IMG/VR virus record: IMGVR_UViG_3300030098_006630
Coordinates: 1-64,000 of that record
From: a virus
Length of the DNA stretch: 64,000 nt
Strand: one strand, 5' to 3'
The notes beneath the pieces are model-generated. The model was not told where the DNA came from. It searched no databases and was given only the letters and a program-made list of their open reading frames with translations. The position numbers were made by a program, and so were the translations under genes. This document shows positions 7,526-14,621 of the stretch, one piece after another (position 1 is the stretch's first letter; each line of letters begins with the position of its first letter).

Positions 7526-9529
7526 ATGACCAATACAACTTTAAAATTAACGAAAAGTACAGAAAATGAGATAGTAACTGCAACAATGGTCCACCTTCTT
7601 AAAGAATCAGGAAAACTAAATGAAGCTTCTTTAGATTGGCTGACTAAAATTCCTGTTATTGGCAAAATATTTGACAAAGAACAACAAGCTGACGACAGTC
7701 AAGGTCAAGGAGAGGTAAGACCTTCGGATATTGACTCCGTTAACCTCCCCGTACCATACCCTGAAGATAAAAAGAAAGATATTTTGAAAAACCCTGAAGT
7801 CAAAAAACTTCTTGCTAAGTTCAATTATAGCATGGGAATAGACAAATATGCTCATGATTTTGCTAAAGTTCTGATAAAATATCCCGAACAAGTAGATGAA
7901 ATACTTAATCAGTATATGGTGATAGCTGCCGTAGAAAATACATATTCTCCCGAAGAAGACGGAAATATCTCCTCTTCTGTTGAAATAGAAACTCCAATAA
8001 ATTTATTTACGGGAAAAGACAATCTAGGTCAACGGCTTTTTCAGTCTATACAAGCAAGAAAAAACAATTTTAGAAATGATGATGAAATTAAACAAGCAGT
8101 CAAAGACATATTGAAAGACTTGTCATCTCAATTAAGATTTAATGGCTTTAAAATTGAAGAGTCTTTAAAATATGAACCTGGAGGGTTTTCCACTGCTATA
8201 AAAAATCGTAAAGGCGGAAGAGTAAAACCTGTTAAGGGAGAAATTAATGCTGGAAGCGCAGTCGGGGGCAAGATCAGTGCAGATACTCACCCATCAGGAC
8301 GAGGAATAACAAATCAGCAGGACATCACTAGGATTATTTTAAATTTAGTAAAACCTTGGATAGAAAAAGAAATTAACAAAAGAGGCAAATCTCAAGAGAT
8401 TAAATTAAAAGAAAACTTGTCTATACGCAACTTATCAGAAACAGATATGAGCGATTTAATTAATGAAATCAACAAGTTTTATCCTTATGCTAAAAATTAC
8501 ATGGGCTTTGATCAACCCGTCGAGCTGAATTTAATTTCAGACCCAGATAACGCTAAGGATACATTTGGAAAAACAGCTTATTATAGTCCTTCTGAAAAAC
8601 AAATAACTATTTTTGTTGATGCTCGTCATCCCAAAGATATTATTAGATCTTTTTCTCATGAGCTTGTACATCACGCTCAAAACTGTCGTGGAGAATTTGA
8701 TAGAGAATTTAACGTCGGAGAGAACTATATAGAGACAGATGATCATTTAAACTTGATGGAACGTGAAGCCTTTAGAGAAGGTAACATGTGCCTTCGATAT
8801 TACGAAAGTTACTTAAAAAAGGAGAACAAAACAATGAATGAGGAAACTTTAAGGAAATCAATTCGCGAAGCCATTAAGCGGGTTGTTGAAAACAAATCAG
8901 TGGAAGAGAGTCGCTGTGCTTCTCATAAGCGCGACTACATGGAAGAAGATAGTGTTACTATGAAAGAAGATAGCGGTGAAGAAGAAGCATGGCACCAGTG
9001 GAAGAACGAACACGCTGACGATGACCATATTAAAGAGATTGAGCATCATCTACGCGCCCTAAGAGACGACCGTGACCACGAACGTGATAAAGCAGAATAC
9101 GACGACGACAAGTATGAAGACGAAGGCATGGAAGAAGATCAAAACCGAGCCGGTCACACTGAAGATCCAAAGGGTAAATTCCAAACTTCTTATGGACATG
9201 AAGTTAAAGAGGAACTCGAAGAAACAGGTGCTAAAAGAACTGGTGCATCCAAGGGTGACAAAGGAAAGGACAAAGAAGATCCCAAAGACCGTGATTACAG
9301 CGGACACGGCGAGCGCAAAGGCGACAAGTCTGATACACACCCCGGTGAGAAGGACGATACTACCAAGAAAGATGACGAACTTAAACATAGCGGAAAAGGT
9401 CGTGGAGAAAAGAAAGGCGATAAAGCTTACGTCAACGAAGAAGAAACAACAACTCCTCTTAACGAATCAATGGCTGCTAGAAAAGGACAAATCGTCTTTG
9501 ACAAATTGGTGAAAAAATGGTGTAAGTAA
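7526..9529 (+). CDS. Zinc metallopeptidase with a long charged C-terminal region
   Basis: The 667-residue protein has a zincin motif HELVHH (His378, Glu379, His382) in the segment SFSHELVHHAQ, with a likely third acidic ligand in the LMEREAFREGN segment about 40 residues later. The N-terminus (about 1-60) contains HLLKESGKLNEASLDWL, like the targeting peptides of neighbouring genes. From residue 437 the sequence changes to a very charged, low-complexity stretch rich in Asp, Glu, Lys, His and Gly. This stretch begins MNEETLRKSIREAIKRVVE, which again looks like a targeting helix and has its own strong ribosome site. The gene may therefore make both a full-length peptidase and a separate C-terminal protein. 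A head-packaged protease is a reasonable inference. Confidence 0.75.
   Translation: MTNTTLKLTKSTENEIVTATMVHLLKESGKLNEASLDWLTKIPVIGKIFDKEQQADDSQGQGEVRPSDIDSVNLPVPYPEDKKKDILKNPEVKKLLAKFNYSMGIDKYAHDFAKVLIKYPEQVDEILNQYMVIAAVENTYSPEEDGNISSSVEIETPINLFTGKDNLGQRLFQSIQARKNNFRNDDEIKQAVKDILKDLSSQLRFNGFKIEESLKYEPGGFSTAIKNRKGGRVKPVKGEINAGSAVGGKISADTHPSGRGITNQQDITRIILNLVKPWIEKEINKRGKSQEIKLKENLSIRNLSETDMSDLINEINKFYPYAKNYMGFDQPVELNLISDPDNAKDTFGKTAYYSPSEKQITIFVDARHPKDIIRSFSHELVHHAQNCRGEFDREFNVGENYIETDDHLNLMEREAFREGNMCLRYYESYLKKENKTMNEETLRKSIREAIKRVVENKSVEESRCASHKRDYMEEDSVTMKEDSGEEEAWHQWKNEHADDDHIKEIEHHLRALRDDRDHERDKAEYDDDKYEDEGMEEDQNRAGHTEDPKGKFQTSYGHEVKEELEETGAKRTGASKGDKGKDKEDPKDRDYSGHGERKGDKSDTHPGEKDDTTKKDDELKHSGKGRGEKKGDKAYVNEEETTTPLNESMAARKGQIVFDKLVKKWCK
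8819..8836 (+). promoter_or_regulatory. Internal in-frame ribosome binding site and start codon
   Basis: AAGGAG at 8819-8824 is followed 9 nt later by ATG at 8834, in frame with the metallopeptidase gene (codon 437). Translation from here would give a 231-residue, highly charged protein ending at 9529, starting with a LRKSIREAIKRVVE helix. Both the consensus site and the sudden change in composition at this point support a real internal start, or an old fusion of two genes. Confidence 0.55.
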
Positions 9530-10392
9530 TGCCTGTTGCTGTACTAAATGGCTATCCTGGTGAAGAGCCAGTTACCTTAGTTGGCAACAATAACTGTGGT
9601 TACGTCTGGTCTTCTAATTCGACCAACTGGACAACAGTTAGAAATGGCAGTGCTACTCTTACAGAAATTTCTACTACTTTAGAAGTGGGCGCAGATTATA
9701 ATGCCCTTGGTGGAAATAAATATAGAGCAAAAAGAGCTTTCTTGCAGTTTGAATTACCTAGTAATTTTACACATTGTGATGAAGCCCCACAGCTTAAAAT
9801 AAGAGCTAGAAGCATCACAGGTAACGGTAGAGTAGCGATTACTAGTGTTAATTATACTAACTTTGAAACGCCTTGGACAGATTGGAGTCCTGTATATTCT
9901 TGGGATTCTCCTTACTTCGATCAAATTCCAAACTATTCTAAGCTTTATTATGCCACTTCAACATTGCGTTATTATACCTTTAGTGATACTACCGACTACA
10001 GCACTATAACTTTAATCAATGAGCGATATTTATCGACAGCAGCACCGTACAATTTAGCTAAAAATGATTGTAATACTAAGAAGTATATTATTATTGGTTT
10101 AATGCAATATACAAATGATTTTCTTGACTCTGCTCCCTCTTCTACATCAAGATTTATTTTTGATGACACCACAGATAGTTTTCCTCCTCAACTTATTCTC
10201 CGTAAACCTTGGTTTATTAATGATAGAGGTAATGAGCCAAAATATCTTGAGTTTCCTACTAATGTTATAAAACCGTATGACGTAGGCATCAATCAGCATA
10301 ATAGAAGTGTCCCGCAGCTACCATTCAGTACAGCTATAAAAGGACCAATATCTTTAAGAGGAAAAAATGTTCCTTATAAGGTAACAACTTAA
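9529..10392 (+). CDS. Putative virion/adhesion protein with DNRLRE-like beta domain
   Basis: The start overlaps the previous stop by one base (TAATG). The 287-residue protein is rich in Thr, Asn, Tyr and Ser, with strand-like segments. The order of an early turn region (residues about 30-60), then RAKRAFLQFELP followed by a run of beta strands, resembles the DNRLRE/disaggregatase-type carbohydrate-associated fold. A similar order occurs in the tail protein at 54282-55814. It ends with a Pro-rich, ordered tail. It is probably a head decoration or tail surface protein. The family call is by eye and moderate. Confidence 0.5.
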   Translation: MPVAVLNGYPGEEPVTLVGNNNCGYVWSSNSTNWTTVRNGSATLTEISTTLEVGADYNALGGNKYRAKRAFLQFELPSNFTHCDEAPQLKIRARSITGNGRVAITSVNYTNFETPWTDWSPVYSWDSPYFDQIPNYSKLYYATSTLRYYTFSDTTDYSTITLINERYLSTAAPYNLAKNDCNTKKYIIIGLMQYTNDFLDSAPSSTSRFIFDDTTDSFPPQLILRKPWFINDRGNEPKYLEFPTNVIKPYDVGINQHNRSVPQLPFSTAIKGPISLRGKNVPYKVTT

Positions 10393-10397
10393 TACTT

Positions 10398-10414
10398 ATA
10401 ATATATAATATTAT
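10398..10414 (+). promoter_or_regulatory. AT-only palindrome before gene 10430
   Basis: ATAATAT and ATATTAT form a perfect 7-bp inverted repeat around a 3-base centre in the only gap between two adjacent structural-type genes. AGAGGA then provides a ribosome site for ATG 10430. The site could be a late promoter, an operator or a melting element. Confidence 0.35.
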
Positions 10415-10429
10415 CAAGAGGATAATTCA

Positions 10430-11098
10430 ATGCAAATAAATAGAGAAGAATTTTTACAAGAAATGAAGTTAAGAAAACTTATCAGAGAGCATATCTCTGT
10501 TGTAATGAAAGAAGAAGAAGAAATTCTTAAAGAAGAAAAACAGCTTCGTTCTATTGTTCGCAAACTTATTATAGAACAGGAAGAGTACAAGCCCACAACC
10601 ACTGCTGAAGCGGCAGCAGATAGAGCATTAGAAGCAACCACTACTCAAGTTTATGATGAGGTGGAACTTTTAATGGAACCGGACGAAAAAGAATCTTTTG
10701 AAGAACATTTTTTAAAATATTTAAGTGATTTTTTCAAAGAGAAGGACACACAAGAACCAAACAAGCTTCAAGAACAAGAAGAAATTAACGTTTCACTGCA
10801 AGACAAAGAGGAGACTCCAGACGACCCTATTATTATCCCTCCTAAAGATGAAAGACCATCTCAAGAAGAACTGGAAGATGAAAAGAAAAAAATTCCTGGT
10901 AAAGAATATGAAGGTGCTGATTACACAGGAAAAGAATATGCCGAACGCGCCTGGAAGAGTGTGGAGAAACAAATAGGTAATTATTATTCTCCACTTACAG
11001 GTAAGACAAGACAAAAGTTTAAAGATTTAATGATTGCAAACTACCAACAGTATTTACAAAACTGGATGTCTGATGAAAGTGAAGTTGCCCCAGTTTAA
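10430..11098 (+). CDS. Acidic protein with tandem targeting-like helices
   Basis: The first 50 residues carry two basic/amphipathic helices, KLRKLIREHIS and QLRSIVRKLIIEQEE, each followed by acidic residues, much like the LIKEEL starts of nearby genes. The middle (about residues 85-165) is acidic and Pro-rich and likely disordered, and the end is more ordered with many Tyr and Gln (QQYLQNWMSDESEVAPV). No enzyme motif was seen. The pattern fits an internal head or scaffold-type protein processed by a prohead protease, but this is inference. Confidence 0.6.
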   Translation: MQINREEFLQEMKLRKLIREHISVVMKEEEEILKEEKQLRSIVRKLIIEQEEYKPTTTAEAAADRALEATTTQVYDEVELLMEPDEKESFEEHFLKYLSDFFKEKDTQEPNKLQEQEEINVSLQDKEETPDDPIIIPPKDERPSQEELEDEKKKIPGKEYEGADYTGKEYAERAWKSVEKQIGNYYSPLTGKTRQKFKDLMIANYQQYLQNWMSDESEVAPV

Positions 11099-11140
11099 TT
11101 AAATCTTTAATTTTTAGAACAATGGTTTTATAATCCTTAT

Positions 11141-11482
11141 ATGGAAGAGAAACAATTTAGTTCTATTGCGGTTCAATTGAGGAATGAACATCGTTCTAGT
11201 GATGAGTTTGAAATTATGCTTCAAAACTTATCTCTTGAAGAAGTGATTTCATTAAAGCTAGAACTATCTGCGAAGACTACCAATAAGAAATTATTTGGCT
11301 TTAACTTGTGGAAATCAATACCAGACATTACTCGCTGTGCTGTTCTTACTTACGCCCATAAGGCTGCTAAGACTAAAAGCGAAGCTGCTTCTTTTCTTGG
11401 AATCTCTATGTATGAATATTATCTCTATATCGAACGATATCTAGATATTAAACAAACCAACATCTTTAAGCCAAAAAAATGA
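11141..11482 (+). CDS. Small HTH-like protein
   Basis: The 113-residue product has a C-terminal segment, KTKSEAASFLGISMYEYYLYIERY (residues about 79-102), that fits a helix-turn-helix of the Fis or MerR type, preceded by helices. It overlaps the Smr-domain gene by 4 nt (ATGA), so the two are probably translated together. It may be a small DNA-binding protein or regulator. No strong promoter was picked out in the 42-nt AT-rich gap before it. Confidence 0.55.
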   Translation: MEEKQFSSIAVQLRNEHRSSDEFEIMLQNLSLEEVISLKLELSAKTTNKKLFGFNLWKSIPDITRCAVLTYAHKAAKTKSEAASFLGISMYEYYLYIERYLDIKQTNIFKPKK

Positions 11483-11697
11483 AAACTTTAGATTTACACA
11501 ACGTGAGACATAAAGACGTAGAGAGGAAAGTTGAAGATTTTCTTTCCTGGGAAGATTTACCAGTAAAAATTATAACTGGTAATTCTGAAAGAATGAGAGA
11601 ACTAGTTATTAGTGTAGTCAAAAGATGTAATCTTTTTTGTCATTATGAAAATTTAAGAAATTCGGGTTGCCTAATTGTAACTCGTAAAGATTTATAA
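11479..11697 (+). CDS. Smr-domain protein
   Basis: The 72-residue product is close to a single Smr (small MutS-related) domain. It begins KTLDLHN (Asp5-Leu6-His7, the catalytic DLH motif of Smr nucleases) and has VKIITGNSERMRELV (about residues 29-43), corresponding to the second Smr motif (usually a Gly-Lys-Gly or Gly-Asn-Ser turn). Smr domains occur in SmrB, which cuts mRNA between collided ribosomes, and in MutS2. This is shorter than usual (about 80-90 residues) and has no partner domain. It lies about 0.5 kb before a tmRNA gene. The domain call is good; the role in ribosome rescue is inferred from context. Confidence 0.7.
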   Translation: MKTLDLHNVRHKDVERKVEDFLSWEDLPVKIITGNSERMRELVISVVKRCNLFCHYENLRNSGCLIVTRKDL

Positions 11698-11705
11698 GGA
11701 AAACA

Positions 11706-12176
11706 ATGGAGCGTTGGTTTAGCGGAGCAGGGCAGCTTGTTGATTATGATGCTATTATGGCTGACATAAAATTACATTCTGAGCTTCAAGGTTCCGTTTA
11801 TATTGGCACGGATAGCCACCTGATAAAATCCGAGTGCGTTTTTTCAACTGCCATATGTTTACACGGAGCGCATGATCAAACCGGTGGAAGATATTATTTT
11901 AAAAAAACGCGCTTTCAAAAATCAAAGTTCCCAACACTTCTAGAGAGAATAACATCAGAAGTTCAAAGTTCTATTCATATTGCTATGAATGTATTGGAAG
12001 TGTGCCCTACTGTAGATATTGAACTTCATTTAGATGTTTCTCCGGCTTCAGGAAAAGAAGCTACAAGCAGATTTTCAGACATGCTTGTGGGATATGCCCG
12101 AGGTGTAGGGTTTCCTTGTAAGGTTAAACCAGACGCCTTCGCAGCAACAACCGTAGCAGACAAACATACAAAATAA
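11706..12176 (+). CDS. RNase H-like (DUF458/YkuK-type) protein
   Basis: The 156-residue protein contains VYIGTDSH (residues 31-38, Asp36), the first active-site strand of the DUF458/YkuK-type RNase H-like family, and later IELHLDVSPASGKEATSR with further acidic residues. A C-terminal segment (VADKHTK) matches the family layout. It probably binds or cuts RNA/DNA hybrids or RNA. It lies between the Smr gene and the tmRNA promoter. The fold is likely; the substrate is unknown. Confidence 0.65.
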   Translation: MERWFSGAGQLVDYDAIMADIKLHSELQGSVYIGTDSHLIKSECVFSTAICLHGAHDQTGGRYYFKKTRFQKSKFPTLLERITSEVQSSIHIAMNVLEVCPTVDIELHLDVSPASGKEATSRFSDMLVGYARGVGFPCKVKPDAFAATTVADKHTK

Positions 12177-12184
12177 AAAAAGAC

Positions 12185-12213
12185 TTGAAAACTTGACTGT
12201 TTGATACTATACT
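12185..12213 (+). promoter_or_regulatory. Sigma70-type promoter for the tmRNA
   Basis: TTGAAA at 12185-12190 and TATACT at 12208-12213 are separated by 17 bp, close to an ideal sigma70 promoter. Transcription would begin around 12220, shortly before the mature tmRNA 5' end at 12237. The promoter fits recognition by the host polymerase, so expression may not need phage factors. Confidence 0.7.
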
Positions 12214-12236
12214 TACGGTAAGATCTTTAACAATTT

Positions 12237-12577
12237 GGGGGTGAACAGGTTTTGACTGGTTAAGGAAGATTCTCTGTGCAAGACAGAGGGCTGCGTGGCT
12301 CTGTATAAACGCAGAACTTTTTAAACGCCAACGATAACGTTGTCAACGATTACGCCTTAGCGGCTTAATCAGGTGGTTGTTTCACACCATCTAAACCAAG
12401 TGAAACAAAATAAGAGAAAACTTATAAAAATCAAAACCATCTACTGCAACAGGACGGTAAGCGGTAGATTATAACCGTCTAACTTTGTTGGTTTGTGATA
12501 GAAAATCAACTAATCTTGTGAATGACAGATTATTGGATTTAGACAGGACCTCGGTTCGACTCCGAGCACCTCCACCA
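12237..12577 (+). ncRNA. ssrA: One-piece tmRNA (transfer-messenger RNA)
   Basis: The 5' end GGGGGTG pairs with CACCTCC before a 3' ACCA, giving a 7-bp acceptor stem with a G.U at the third pair, the alanine identity mark. A T-arm with loop TTCGACT (stem CTCGG/CCGAG) lies near 12550-12565. A stem with CTGCG/CGCAG forms the first pseudoknot before the resume codon. The internal frame encodes ANDNVVNDYALAA, with the usual ALAA end. Length is 341 nt, close to bacterial tmRNAs. It would be charged by host AlaRS, bind host SmpB and rescue stalled ribosomes, tagging proteins for Clp-type proteolysis. No SmpB gene was seen in the window. Confidence 0.9.
12327..12368 (+). other. tmRNA tag-peptide reading frame
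   Basis: Thirteen codons from GCC 12327 to TAA 12366 encode ANDNVVNDYALAA. The start ANDNV and end ALAA match the usual style of bacterial tags; the inner VVND is unlike the E. coli tag. The C-terminal LAA is the ClpX recognition signal, so tagged proteins should be ClpXP substrates in a typical host. Confidence 0.85.
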
Positions 12578-12583
12578 AACATT

Positions 12584-12659
12584 GCCATCTTAGCTCAGTT
12601 GGTAGAGCAGCTGATTTGTAATCAGCAGGTCGTCAGTTCGAGTCTGACAGATGGCTCCA
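12584..12659 (+). tRNA. tRNA-Thr (anticodon UGU)
   Basis: The 76-nt sequence folds as a complete cloverleaf: acceptor GCCATCT/AGATGGC, anticodon stem GCTGA/TCAGC with loop TTTGTAA (anticodon TGT at 12617-12619) and T-loop TTCGAGT. CCA is encoded. It reads ACA (and ACN) Thr codons. It starts 7 nt after the tmRNA, so both are probably one transcript. Confidence 0.93.
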
Positions 12660-12670
12660 ACGGAGAAATT

Positions 12671-12820
12671 ATGACAACAGAAGAATTATTATGGATGTTA
12701 ATTGGATTTAACGTTGCATCTTTTATATATTTTAATTGGCGACTTATTTTACACAGCCGAGTAGTAAGAAATATGGTGAAAGAACAACCTAACTTGAAAA
12801 ATAAACCAAAAAGGAAATAA
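12671..12820 (+). CDS. Small membrane protein, 49 residues
   Basis: ATG 12671 follows CGGAG 11 nt after the tRNA. A longer frame in the same register runs back through the tRNA and tmRNA and is not real. The product has one hydrophobic helix (about residues 6-28) and a basic tail (NLKNKPKRK). It is probably translated from the same transcript as the tRNA and tmRNA. Function unknown; other short membrane proteins follow directly. Confidence 0.55.
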   Translation: MTTEELLWMLIGFNVASFIYFNWRLILHSRVVRNMVKEQPNLKNKPKRK

Positions 12821-12821
12821 A

Positions 12822-13025
12822 ATGTTTAGTTCAGGAGATTTTTTAATTATCTGGTGCTCGGTTGCCATTCCCTGGTGGGCTGGCGCTTTGTATCTTGGCA
12901 AGAAACTGGACGACATGTCCAAGGTTTTAGATAGAATGTGCGACTCTCTCGGAAACATGAAACAACTTACAGCATGTGGAAAGCCAGTTAAAGTAAAGAA
13001 GGTGATTCGTGGCAACGACAAGTGA
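12822..13025 (+). CDS. Small membrane protein, 67 residues
   Basis: The gene starts 1 nt after the previous stop. Residues about 5-27 form a Trp-rich hydrophobic helix (FLIIWCSVAIPWWAGALYL), followed by a helical stretch and a basic C-terminus. The last 17 nt overlap the next gene, which begins with GTG inside it. Membrane insertion is likely; function is unknown. Confidence 0.55.
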   Translation: MFSSGDFLIIWCSVAIPWWAGALYLGKKLDDMSKVLDRMCDSLGNMKQLTACGKPVKVKKVIRGNDK

Positions 13026-13266
13026 AATTTTAAGAGAGCTTAATCAAAGTTTTCCAAACGTTCTTAGTAAACTCCCTAAAAACCCCAAGAAATCGCTCAT
13101 TAAAGCCGTTTGCTTGGAAACGGGGGTCCTTCATAGTATTGATGAAAGAGTTGCCTTAAAGAGGGCATTAACTAGGCGCAAAATCGATTTTAAACATGAT
13201 ACTCACACATCCGAACTAGTTAATCTTGCGTTGAGCAATAAACTCAACTTTGACAACATAGGATGA
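13009..13266 (+). CDS. Small basic hypothetical protein
   Basis: A GTG start (13009) lies within the previous gene. The 85-residue product is basic and helical, with segments such as LSKLPKNPKKSLIKAVCLET. The ordered pattern, ending in VNLALSNKLNFDN, could be a small RNA- or ribosome-binding domain, but no family was recognised. The ProQ-like theme (VCLETGVLHSIDER... RRKIDFKHD) was considered and is too weak to call. Confidence 0.5.
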   Translation: MATTSEILRELNQSFPNVLSKLPKNPKKSLIKAVCLETGVLHSIDERVALKRALTRRKIDFKHDTHTSELVNLALSNKLNFDNIG

Positions 13267-13272
13267 AACACA

Positions 13273-13551
13273 ATGAAAAATCTTTCCAAAAAGACAATTC
13301 TCTTGGCAATTGTTATTATGACAGCAGGAATCATGATGGTTATGGGAGCTATCATTTCTAAAGCCGAAGCCAAAACCCCAAAAGCAAAATTTTACGATTT
13401 CTCTGAGCAACTTATCGACGGAGATATTAAAAAACCAACTGCTCTTTACACAGACGCAAGACAACAAGTTAAGTTTGAAAGACTGCTGAAGTTAAAGAAA
13501 AGTTTTATACCTTCCTTGCTAAACACAAGCAAGGACCCAGTTTTCAAATAA
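13273..13551 (+). CDS. Small exported or membrane-anchored protein
   Basis: The 92-residue product has a basic start (MKNLSKK) and a hydrophobic helix at about residues 9-28 followed by SKAEAK, which could be a signal peptidase site or the end of an anchor. The rest is soluble, basic and Lys/Arg-rich. It is the third membrane-type protein in a row after the tRNA. Function unknown. Confidence 0.5.
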   Translation: MKNLSKKTILLAIVIMTAGIMMVMGAIISKAEAKTPKAKFYDFSEQLIDGDIKKPTALYTDARQQVKFERLLKLKKSFIPSLLNTSKDPVFK

Positions 13552-13560
13552 GGAAATAAA

Positions 13561-13851
13561 ATGACTGAAGAAGTTAAAGAAGTACAAAAGTCCGGTCCTA
13601 AATGGTCTCTTGGCAAAACATTCCCTACTTATGAGGAAGCTACTAATCAAGTAGAAGTTCTTAAAAAAAGCTTTACAGAGAACAACCAAGAAAATATGCA
13701 AACTAAAATTCGTCGCAAAGCGAATGGCATGTTTCTTGTAAAATACCGTAAAGACCCAGCGTTTGCAAAGGAGGCTAAAAATGGGAGTGGTAACAAAAAA
13801 AATAAAGGAAATACAAAAAAAGGAAAAACTGACACTGGAACAAGTGTTTAA
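13561..13851 (+). CDS. Small basic protein
   Basis: ATG follows AAGGA by 6 nt. The 96-residue product has a compact N-terminal part with Trp, Thr and Tyr (WSLGKTFPTYEEATNQV) and a middle MQTKIRRKANGMFLVKYRKDP that reads as beta strands. The tail is very Lys/Gly/Asn-rich and likely disordered. A nucleic-acid-binding role is plausible given the charge, but it is not shown by a motif. The next gene overlaps it by 71 nt. Confidence 0.55.
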   Translation: MTEEVKEVQKSGPKWSLGKTFPTYEEATNQVEVLKKSFTENNQENMQTKIRRKANGMFLVKYRKDPAFAKEAKNGSGNKKNKGNTKKGKTDTGTSV

Positions 13852-13960
13852 GAAGTATCCACACTTAGCTGCTCTTCAACATGAAGAGATCTTGGCTGAA
13901 CAAGAAGCTAAGAAAAAACTCGAAGAAAACAAAGAAAAGAAAAAGCTACTCTTGAGTTGA
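13781..13960 (+). CDS. Small coiled-coil protein, 59 residues
   Basis: ATG 13781 has a very good ribosome site (AAGGAGG, 6 nt upstream), which makes it a better start than the in-frame codon at 13763. The product is almost all charged helix (KEIQKKEKLTLEQVFKKYP, then AEQEAKKKLEENKEKK) and likely forms a coiled coil. The gene overlaps the previous gene by 71 nt and a minus-strand gene at its 3' end. Function unknown. Confidence 0.55.
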   Translation: MGVVTKKIKEIQKKEKLTLEQVFKKYPHLAALQHEEILAEQEAKKKLEENKEKKKLLLS

Positions 13961-14548
13961 TTTAAGATATTCTTGAAAAGCTTCTTCGTTAATTCCCATT
14001 ATTTTTCTTATGTGGATTCTTATTAAATCTTTATCTTCTTGAGGGGCATTAGCCCAAACCCATGCGGTTGTGTTTTGTAAGTTTTTTATTTTTTTATTTG
14101 TTTCAATAATATTGTTTTTAATCTTATGCCTGAGTTCTTTTGTGAGCTTGGGCGTTTTTATTTTTAAGCTTGTTGCGATATTTACTAACGATATCCAATC
14201 GTTCCGGTTCATTGCATCAGTTGCTTGATTGAAAACATCAACAAAATTTTCATTTCCTGTTCTGTCTGGATGAGTCTTCATTACTATTTTTTTGTATATT
14301 TTATAAAGCTCTGGATCTCTATCAGGCTTTTCTTGTAATTCTTTTATTTCTGTTTCTTTGTCTTCTGGTTTGGGAGTTTGTTTCGCCTCTTCTTCTACAA
14401 GACCTTTAGATTTAAAGCTAATTTCCTTTTTAAAATCTTGCTTGAATAAATCCTCATAAATATAAAATAGCTCTTGTGACTCTGATAAAAACATTTGTGC
14501 TGCTTTCATTTCCATTTTTATTTTTTTATTTAAGATTTCTTCGCTCAT
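13946..14548 (-). CDS. J-domain (DnaJ-like) co-chaperone
   Basis: The 200-residue protein starts best at MSEEI (14548); longer in-frame extension reads as noise. Residues about 99-140 hold LYKIYKKIVMKTHPDRTGNE, containing the HPD motif that activates Hsp70 ATPase activity, followed by a helix with FNQATDAMNRNDW, as in J-domains. The C-terminal region is helical, with two Trp (VWANAPQE). There is no Gly/Phe-rich or zinc region, so it is a type III co-chaperone. It should recruit host DnaK to a chosen substrate. It is convergent with the small coiled-coil gene and divergent from the ClpP-like gene. J-domain proteins are known in large marine phages. Confidence 0.8.
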   Translation of the reverse strand: MSEEILNKKIKMEMKAAQMFLSESQELFYIYEDLFKQDFKKEISFKSKGLVEEEAKQTPKPEDKETEIKELQEKPDRDPELYKIYKKIVMKTHPDRTGNENFVDVFNQATDAMNRNDWISLVNIATSLKIKTPKLTKELRHKIKNNIIETNKKIKNLQNTTAWVWANAPQEDKDLIRIHIRKIMGINEEAFQEYLKSTQE

Positions 14549-14621
14549 ATTTATTAAGTATTCTGCGGAAAGTATATATTTACAGTTAGACACGTAGCAT
14601 TTTGTGCAAAGGTAAAAAAAA

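Noticed and set aside
12485-12670. Open frame running from the tmRNA through tRNA-Thr into the small membrane gene
   Set aside because: It covers conserved RNA structures in which no protein would be expected; the real start is ATG 12671 with its own ribosome site.
13009-13266. Possible ProQ-like RNA chaperone
   Set aside because: Only a loose helix pattern was seen; no conserved FinO/ProQ motif could be aligned by eye, so no name was given.
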